Position numbers and translations under genes: made by a program. From assembly GCA_003339415.1 (NCBI GenBank), contig PDHQ01000116.1, positions 1 through 64,000 of the forward strand: a stretch of 64,000 bases of DNA. The letters run 5' to 3'. The notes beneath the pieces are model-generated. The model had not been told where the DNA came from, did no database searches, and worked only from the letters and a program-made list of their open reading frames with translations. Positions 57,680 to 64,000 of this stretch are shown piece after piece (position 1 is the first letter of the stretch; each line of letters starts with the position of its first letter). Origin of the DNA: Ophiocordyceps camponoti-saundersi (nom. inval.). Lineage: Eukaryota > Ascomycota > Sordariomycetes > Hypocreales > Ophiocordycipitaceae.

Positions 57680-59896
57680 CTATCCCTTAACTACTCCGTA
57701 AGCTTCATGTCGCTGCATCTGTGCATGCTGTGCTATCAGATATTTGCGACGATCCTCTTCTCCCATAAACTTATTCACGTTGATCGTGGCGGACGGACCC
57801 TTGCGCTCTGTGTCAAAGCTCTCAAGTGAATCGCGCCAGTTGCCGCCACCCCAGGTGTCAAGCCTCGCGGCGGCCGCAACAACAGAGCTCTCGTCGGGAT
57901 GCGCATAAATGCCAGTGGCCATTCTCTGTCGGGCCGAGAACTTGCCATCGATCTTATCCGGGGGTCTCACTACGCTTCTCTGCCGGCCGAGCCCCGCTGC
58001 TCGTTGCGTCCGCGACTTGCTTGCAGCTATCCGTGCTTCTTGAGCCGGTTTGAACGATTCGGGCACGACATTGAGTTCGTCGCCTTGCATCTCTGCCAGC
58101 TCCACGGCCTCGCGTGCCGTCGTGTTGCTGTCGGCCGCCGCGGCATCTGCCCGCGGCCCTCCCCACGTCCTCTGACCGGCAGTGAAGATACCGTAGACCA
58201 TGTAATACCAGTTGAAAAAGGGGTTCAGGACGAACATGAGCGGATAGAGCCAGACTTTGAACCGGCGCAGCTTAGCACCAAAGTAGAGCATCAGGAGCCA
58301 ATTGAGGCCAAGCGACACGGCAATGAACCCCACCGGCAGATTGTCGACCTTGACGACGGTCGTCAACAGGGCCAGGACCATGATGAAGAACAGTAAAGCC
58401 GTGGTACGGATTGTGTTCTGCATGAATCGCACGACTATCAAGGTCGGATACCGCTTCCACAGTCGCCAGTCGGTCAGCATGCAGACCTCGTTGGTGACGA
58501 AACCGAGGAACCATCGGCGCCGCTGCTTAACCAGGGACCGATATGTTTGGACGGCTTCGGTTTTGCAAAAGGCCGATGTGCACATCTGGATCTGATGGCG
58601 CTTCTTGGCCCCGATCATGAAGAGATGCGTGAGCCAGCGGTCCTCGCCCAAGTGGCATTTGGCAAAGTCGAACAGGTCATCGCACTGCTCCGCCTTGTCA
58701 GCAAAGTAATACTTGGCCATTCTCCTAAAGGCCGAGAAGCGAAGCATGGTAAGGGCGCCTGGTAAGCACGTCACCGATCCGCAGCCCGACTCGACCGTGC
58801 GCTCAAAAAGCTGGCCATGGATGTACTCCATGTCTTGAAGCAGGGTGATGATGCTATGTTTGCGCGTCGTCGACGTGATGACACCCGTCATAGCCAACAT
58901 GTCCCTGGCATTTCCTGGACTGAGTTCCATGTCGTAGACGAAGTTCTGCAGACAGACCTTATCCAGGATGCAGTCGGAGTCAATGAAGAGGATGAAGAGG
59001 TTGTCGTTTCTCTTCAAATACTGGGCATATACCTTGTCGATGAGCTTGAAGGTGGACTTTTGGCAGTGCCGCTTGCCGCCGTGAGTAAAGCGGGATATGG
59101 TGATGCGTGCCGCTTTGTAAGTCACGTCGATGCTGCTTGGGTACTGGGCGCCGGTGAAGAGCGGAACGCCGAATGTCTCTATGGTATTGAGGTAGAGATC
59201 GTCGACCTGCTCGCCGTCGAAGGAGAGAAAGACATGGATACAGGCCGGCGGATAGTCGCAGTCGACGACCGAATTGATTGCCTTGACCAAGACGTCTAGC
59301 TCTTCGCGGTAGCATGGCATGACGATGACCACCTTGGGGGCAGTAAAATCGTCGAGCACGCGCTTAATGCGCTTAGTCCGGCCGAGTTGGTTAGTGACAA
59401 GCTGGTAGATGCAGAACAGCCAGGGCACAGTGAGTAGGATCGCGAAACTCCAAAAGGCGAACCATTGCAGAAACGACACGGCCGAACTGGGCCAGAGCCG
59501 CGATACTTGATTCGGGAGAGGCAGCGTCACCACCATGATGGGTAGAAAGATGAAGCTGTAATCCATTCATCAGCCGGAAGACTATGTTAGAAAGTCAACC
59601 TATGGCAGTACCGGAGCAAGGCAAAGGCAAAGCCCACGCCGATGCAGAGGAGGCGGATGGACCAGTGCTCGGCTTTCCGAAAGACTTTGACTAGGCAGTA
59701 GACGAAGGCTGCGAGCCAAAGGAACCACTCGAGACAGGCCATCAGCATCACCACCCCGACGATGGAGGTGTAGACAATCTGCGATAACGACAACAGGTAG
59801 TCAGCATCACGTTCGATAGTAAAGAGAGATAGGAGGCTAAGGTCCGCTGATCAAGCGGCATACGTCTTTGACCGGCCATTCGTCCATGGCGGCCAT
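57680..59896 (-). CDS. Chitin synthase, ChsD-type (class VI, no myosin motor)
   Basis: Three exons on the minus strand: 59,896-59,864, 59,778-59,612 and 59,555-57,680, giving 691 aa. Introns are 85 bp (GTATGC...GCTGAC...GCAG) and 56 bp (GTACTG...CTAAC...ACAG). The start ATG at 59,896 follows an in-frame upstream stop; a second ATG lies three codons on. N-terminal membrane segments lie at about 12-45, 51-80 and 93-120. A GT2 domain follows with FIDSDC (257-262), CLPGA (330-334), GEDRW (370-374) and QRRRW (411-415), then three more membrane segments (about 450-525) and a charged, disordered tail. The enzyme would polymerise GlcNAc from UDP-GlcNAc into chitin at the plasma membrane. All catalytic motifs are intact. 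A contiguous ORF starting at an ATG at 59,566 exists, but that ATG lies in intron 2. The stop lies about 100 bp from the RIP block. Confidence 0.9.
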
Positions 59897-60841
59897 CTTG
59901 TCAAGCCGCGAAGTATCATACGGACAAAGTCTGCTTTAAGGCGCACGCTGAACGCAGGTAACAAAGCCGCTGGTTATGTAAAAGAGAGGGGGGAGAATAG
60001 GAAACCCCGAAGGTGGTGACCTCAGACCCCAGCACGCACGCCAGCCTCCCGCTTAGTATCTAGCAGCGTTGGGAAGATGACCCGGAAGCCTTTGAGGGGA
60101 GGGGAAGCCTATCCGTACGGATACAAGTGAACAGAGAGCGTGATAGTGCGAAGCAAGCAGATATCTCATTTATATCCGAATCACAGCCAGATGACAACCA
60201 AATCTGTGTACGGTCACACCCCGGCGACTCAACAAGGTTTTGCAAAACTTCTTCGTATCTATATATCCGTACACGGTTTCAACCCGGGGATGGATAAGAA
60301 CGGCTTCATTGACTCCACTGATCATACCTAATTCGCTTGCTATCCCTCTCTCGTCGTAAATTTGTAGGCTGCACCATCATCTCACAGTCTATGTATGTAC
60401 ATTGCGGCTGGCCTGAAGGCGTCAACACCACAAACATCTATGAAACTATGACAGACCATTGTCATTTGTCTGGCCTCTCGCGCGACGCACATACACACCC
60501 TTTTTTTTTTTGTTCGCGGAACGGTAGCACAAGCCCACCTCCACATCCACGCCTCAAGGGTTAGGATTGTGGTCGCAGTGCAGTACCGGATTGGTACGTC
60601 GTCAGGCGTAATTCAACTGTTTCCATGGCCTCAACCACGATCATTCGTCGCGCGGGTTGCTCGAACGGCTGTCACAAAGGCTCGTCTGGCGCCGCTTGGG
60701 TAACACGGACGTCCAGCATTAGCGCCCTTGCCCGCTCGACGCTCGTCAACAAGTCTTCCGAGATCGCCATCATGGAGAAAATTCCGTGACGATCTGACGT
60801 CGCCCTAGTTGTACGTGGACCCATATCCACTGATCCTGTAA
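59897..60841. other. Intergenic region between chitin synthase and UPF2
   Basis: About 945 bp with normal base composition. It must hold the promoter and 5' UTR of the chitin synthase gene and the 3' UTR of UPF2, since both genes are on the minus strand. Several short ORFs occur on both strands (for example 60,140-60,331 and 60,337-60,564), but none has recognisable features. A run of T at about 60,500-60,511 is the only simple repeat. Confidence 0.7.
59983..60003 (-). promoter_or_regulatory. Pyrimidine-rich tract upstream of the chitin synthase start
   Basis: On the minus strand this reads as CT-rich sequence about 90-110 nt upstream of the ATG. CT-rich stretches just upstream of transcription starts are common in filamentous fungal promoters. 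No TATA box was seen. This is placement by position only. Confidence 0.3.
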
Positions 60842-63800
60842 TCACCAATCGACATCGCTCAACTGTAGCTTTCTGATCCTCTGGCCTCGGTCCTTACCCG
60901 GCTTTTCTGCCCTATTTTGGTGAAGCGCTGGCAATCGATCGAGACCTGCACGTCTCGTGTGAGGGACAACTCCAGCATTGGGCGTCTCATCGTGGGACTC
61001 ACCTTCTTGGTCTTCGCTTTGCTGCAGATCGTAATTGAGGACCAGATTCTTGATACGTTGCTGCTCCTCCTTCTCGACCCGTTGTTGGGTTTTCATGGCA
61101 ATGGCAAATGTTGAGTCCGATGGCAGCTCCACCGTCCGCGTCTGCATCTTTCACGTCAGCGAGCCCGATCTCTCTCCTTGCCCATCGAGTAAATCACAGA
61201 CCTGTTGGCGATTTCCCCTCTTGGTTAATAGAGAAAATGCCATTGTGTTGCCGGCGGCGGCGCTGTCGGTGTCGTGCGGCATCGGGGTCGATCCATCGCG
61301 GTTTTTGGGTCGCACCGGCAGCGGCACATCAAATAACTGCTTGCGCTCAAATTTGCGCGATTCCAGGCTCTCAGCCATCATCTTGGCGTATTCGCGCTCG
61401 AATTCCTCCTCCTCCTGAGGATCAACGATTTCCTCTTGTCGGGTCACCACAATGTCCTCATCCAAGTCGCTTTGCCGGGCCGAGTGATCGTCATCATCCT
61501 GCTTTCCTATCGGTCAGCGACATTAACCGATTCGAGACAACATATAGCCGACCTCGACCTCGTCCTCGTCCGAAGCGGTGTCATCTTCGCCATCGCCGTA
61601 CGGTTCCATGTCATCCACATCTCCGTTCTCATATTCTGACGACACTTCGCTCGTAGCTTCGTCCCCATCGACTGCTTTGTCGGCTCCAGCAGTTTTCTGG
61701 TCCTGGGCGATGGCAAGCTGAAACGCTTTGGCTGCTTCATCCAAGCTGGCAGCCAGTTTCCAATGCGGCCGAGTCACCGCAAACATGTCTTGCACCACAA
61801 ATTCCATCTCCATCGGTAGCAATGCCTTTGTATGCACGTAATACTGAGGACCCAATGAGCACATATTCTCTGCATGTGATACGTGCAAGACTAACGTCAA
61901 AGAAAGACAGGAAATAGTCGAGCCTTTTGCCGGCAGCCCCTCTGTTGAAGAACATTCCGCAAGTCTCCAGGATGGTGGCGACGAGACGAATTCTAAAGAA
62001 GTCATCTGGCGGATCGAAAGGATTAAAGCGTCCAGGGACTGGCGGCCCGCCTGTCATACGGCGGTTAATATAAGTGAAAGGAATCCCCGAGCTCGAGGCG
62101 GTATTGCCTGCTCACCGTATCCGAATGTCAAGATTTTGTACATTGTGTCGAAGATCACAGGATGCTCCAGCATTCGGTAGTTGTAAAGTTCGCCGAGGTA
62201 CTTAACCTCTGCAATGCGACGTTGAAAGAACCTGAAATCGTTCTGCTCCAACCCGAAACTCACAGATTCGATGACATTGTCGATAATCTTAACCACAAAC
62301 TCCGGATGATATCGGTGAAGAGAGCTCAGCAAGATTGCAAGGAGATGAATATTTCCGTACTTCACCTTTCCAGGTCGGGAAAACACTTTTTCGAGCAAGG
62401 AAACAACCTGTGTAGCGTGTAGTCAGCATTGAGAAATTCAAGGGGCTTCACGGCTTACGTCGTCTTCTTCCCAGTGAAATCTTCGGATTTGCTTCAGGAC
62501 TTTGCCGTAGTTCCGTTTGGTTAAGTCGCCATAGACAAGTCTTCGCACAAAAAGCTCCATCGGCGTACGCTCCTTTTGTTCGACGGCAGGCCTTTCAGGG
62601 GGGTCAACGTAGTAGACAGCATTGTCGATAAGCATCCTCTCGGGCTGGCCGATGTGCTGCACGGATTTTTTACGTTGCAAAGTCTCTAGGAAGCTCTGCA
62701 TTCTCGGTGCCGTCTCGGAGGTTTTGAGCAAATACCGACCGCAATTCTCGATGAGGTTGCAAAGAATCTCAATGTTCATGCGTGTAAAGTCGTCCAAGCT
62801 CACCTTGAGGCAGTGGAAAACGACATGCTCGGGAACAACCCCGAATTTGGTCAACTCCGCGAGGTACCGAATATTGGAAAGCCGGACCTGCCCAAGGAAT
62901 TCTTTCTCTTTTCGTCGCTGAAGGCTACGAAATTCATTGTCCAGATAATCGACTACACCTTTAGGAATATCTGGCATGTGTCGCCCCAATGTAGCAACGA
63001 GGCGCGACCATGAGGGGAGCAGGTCGCTACGGCCCTTGGGTACTTCGGTCAAAGCCTTGATCAGGCGGTTTCGAGAGGCTTTGGAATTGAGAAAACAAAA
63101 GTCGACAGCAATTTGGTCAATCGTATCCTTGTTGGTAAGCTCAGGTAGACGTAGCAAAAGTGCGTCAACCTGGGCGCCAATTGATTTGTTGGCAATAGCC
63201 AAAGACTGCTCGTCTACCTGTTCGACCGATCTGGTCGCATTGGGTATGTCGGTTAGGTCGACTTTTTTGCCCACTGAATCGTCTGTATCGGTTCTTTTCT
63301 TTCTCCCATCCTCGAGGAGAATAGGTGGGACTTTGCCTTTCAGATCAACCAAGTTCTCGTAGAAGCGGCGTTCGTCCTCGTCTGCCCAGATCCCTGGCCC
63401 TTCGCCCGTGGATCGCAGGTAGTCGCCAGTCTTGACCAGGCCAATGGAACCGCTGGAGGTACTTAAAGGATCATCCGACTCCTTCAAATCTGGCATCTCC
63501 GCTCCAATAACATCGGCGATGACTTGGGCATTTGTAATCATCTTATCTTGCGCCTTGACCAGCTTCTCAAAATTGGCTCGGCGGTCCTCGAAAACCTCGC
63601 CTGACTTAACGTATGCTTCGGCATTTCTTCGAGCTTGGGACTGAATGGACTTTTGATCTCGAACAATATGCGCCGCAACATCGTCAAAATACCCTTTCAA
63701 TACATTGCGAAAACGCTCGGCCACGTCTGGAGGCGTAAAAGGCAGCTCGGCAACGATCGAGTCAGGAATTTCCTCATCAACTTGGATCACTCTAAAGGGC

Positions 63801-64000
63801 GCATTGGAAAAGCCATCCTCTTCACCAGACTTTCGAGGCTCAGAAACAGAGGGCTTGATCCCGAGAACATCCCAGGTGAAGGCCTTGACGAAGATCACGA
63901 GCAACGTTAGGTTTGTGTGATCTTTATCGTGGCTGAGAATATCCTTGAGAACCTCGAGGGGAAATGGTTCGGCCATATTGCCTTTACTGGAGTTAGAACG
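60842..64000 (-). CDS. NMD2: UPF2/NMD2, nonsense-mediated mRNA decay scaffold (5' partial)
   Basis: Six exons in the window (minus strand): 64,000-62,459, 62,407-62,116, 62,050-61,896, 61,843-61,553, 61,498-61,202 and 61,141-60,842. Introns are 51, 65, 52, 54 and 60 bp; several carry a CTGAC branch site. The frame is open through base 64,000, upstream of the Met codon at 63,976, so the N-terminus and first MIF4G domain lie outside. Present are the second MIF4G (about 62,600-63,220) and the third (about 61,700-62,560: RTPMELFVRRLVYGDLTKRN, then FDPPDDFFRIRLVATILETC). An acidic stretch follows (61,560-61,650), then the Upf1-binding segment FEREYAKMMAESL and FDVPLPVRPK, and a C-terminus ending LQLSDVDW. 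Upf2 bridges Upf1 and Upf3 on mRNAs with premature stops. Intron 4 has an unusual donor (GTCGGC, or GTCGAG six bases earlier, both in frame). Confidence 0.92.

Noticed and set aside
57826..59299. Several plus-strand ORFs of 75-165 aa opposite the chitin synthase gene
   Set aside because: They are shadows of a clearly conserved minus-strand coding exon and show no protein features of their own.
59587..59793. Separate 68-aa small membrane protein
   Set aside because: Its reading frame is exon 2 of the chitin synthase; canonical splice sites join it to the flanking exons, and its apparent start is a TTG inside intron 1.
60140..60564. Short plus-strand ORFs in the intergenic region
   Set aside because: No domain, codon bias or conserved context; random ORFs of this size are expected.
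62622..63920. Plus-strand ORFs opposite UPF2
   Set aside because: Antisense shadows of the conserved UPF2 exon.

Overview
This window comes from a filamentous ascomycete (Pezizomycotina-like). It has two unlike parts. Bases 1 to about 57,580 are an AT-rich block of dead transposons in which CpA and TpG dinucleotides are almost absent while CpG, CpC and CpT survive. That is the signature of repeat-induced point mutation (RIP). Because TpG is gone there are almost no ATG codons, so no intact gene exists in this part. Bases 57,680-64,000 are ordinary euchromatin with normal codons and short fungal introns.

The repeat block was sorted by comparing its copies with each other. Family A is a ~1.87 kb element with a decayed gag-like zinc knuckle, no visible endonuclease or reverse transcriptase, and an (ATT)n tail. 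Family B is a ~6.75 kb Tad-like non-LTR retrotransposon (LINE) with ORF1, an AP-endonuclease and a reverse transcriptase. Its last third also carries a conserved reading frame on the opposite strand. Family X is an unclassified ~7.2 kb element. Family D is a Gypsy chromovirus with ~0.6 kb LTRs, a reverse transcriptase, a chromodomain and an extra region before its 3' LTR. A, B and X end in the same short 3' module and are flanked by 13-18 bp target duplications, so A and X look like parasites of a B-type LINE.

Layout: AT satellite (1-128); A1 (207-2083); B fragment (2098-2335); B1 on the minus strand (2576-9300); AT spacer with a 9-bp minisatellite (9314-11502); 5' part of a Gypsy (11503-15583); unassigned (15584-16818). 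Next is a large nest. An old X-family copy (16819-22291, resuming at 45399-45528) contains A2 and a second A copy. That A copy was later split by a full X (23380-30612), by an A3/A4 tail-to-tail pair (30748-34518) and by a full Gypsy (35145-45339). A second nest follows: A5 split by B2 (46510-55154), itself split by A6. Degraded remnants and a short island that escaped RIP run to 57,580.

The euchromatic end holds two minus-strand genes. One is a complete chitin synthase of the myosin-less ChsD type (three exons, 691 aa), whose stop codon lies about 100 bp from the repeat block. The other is the 3' part of UPF2/NMD2, the nonsense-mediated decay scaffold; it has six exons in the window and its N-terminus lies beyond base 64,000. 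I saw no rRNA, tRNA, CRISPR array or telomeric repeat.
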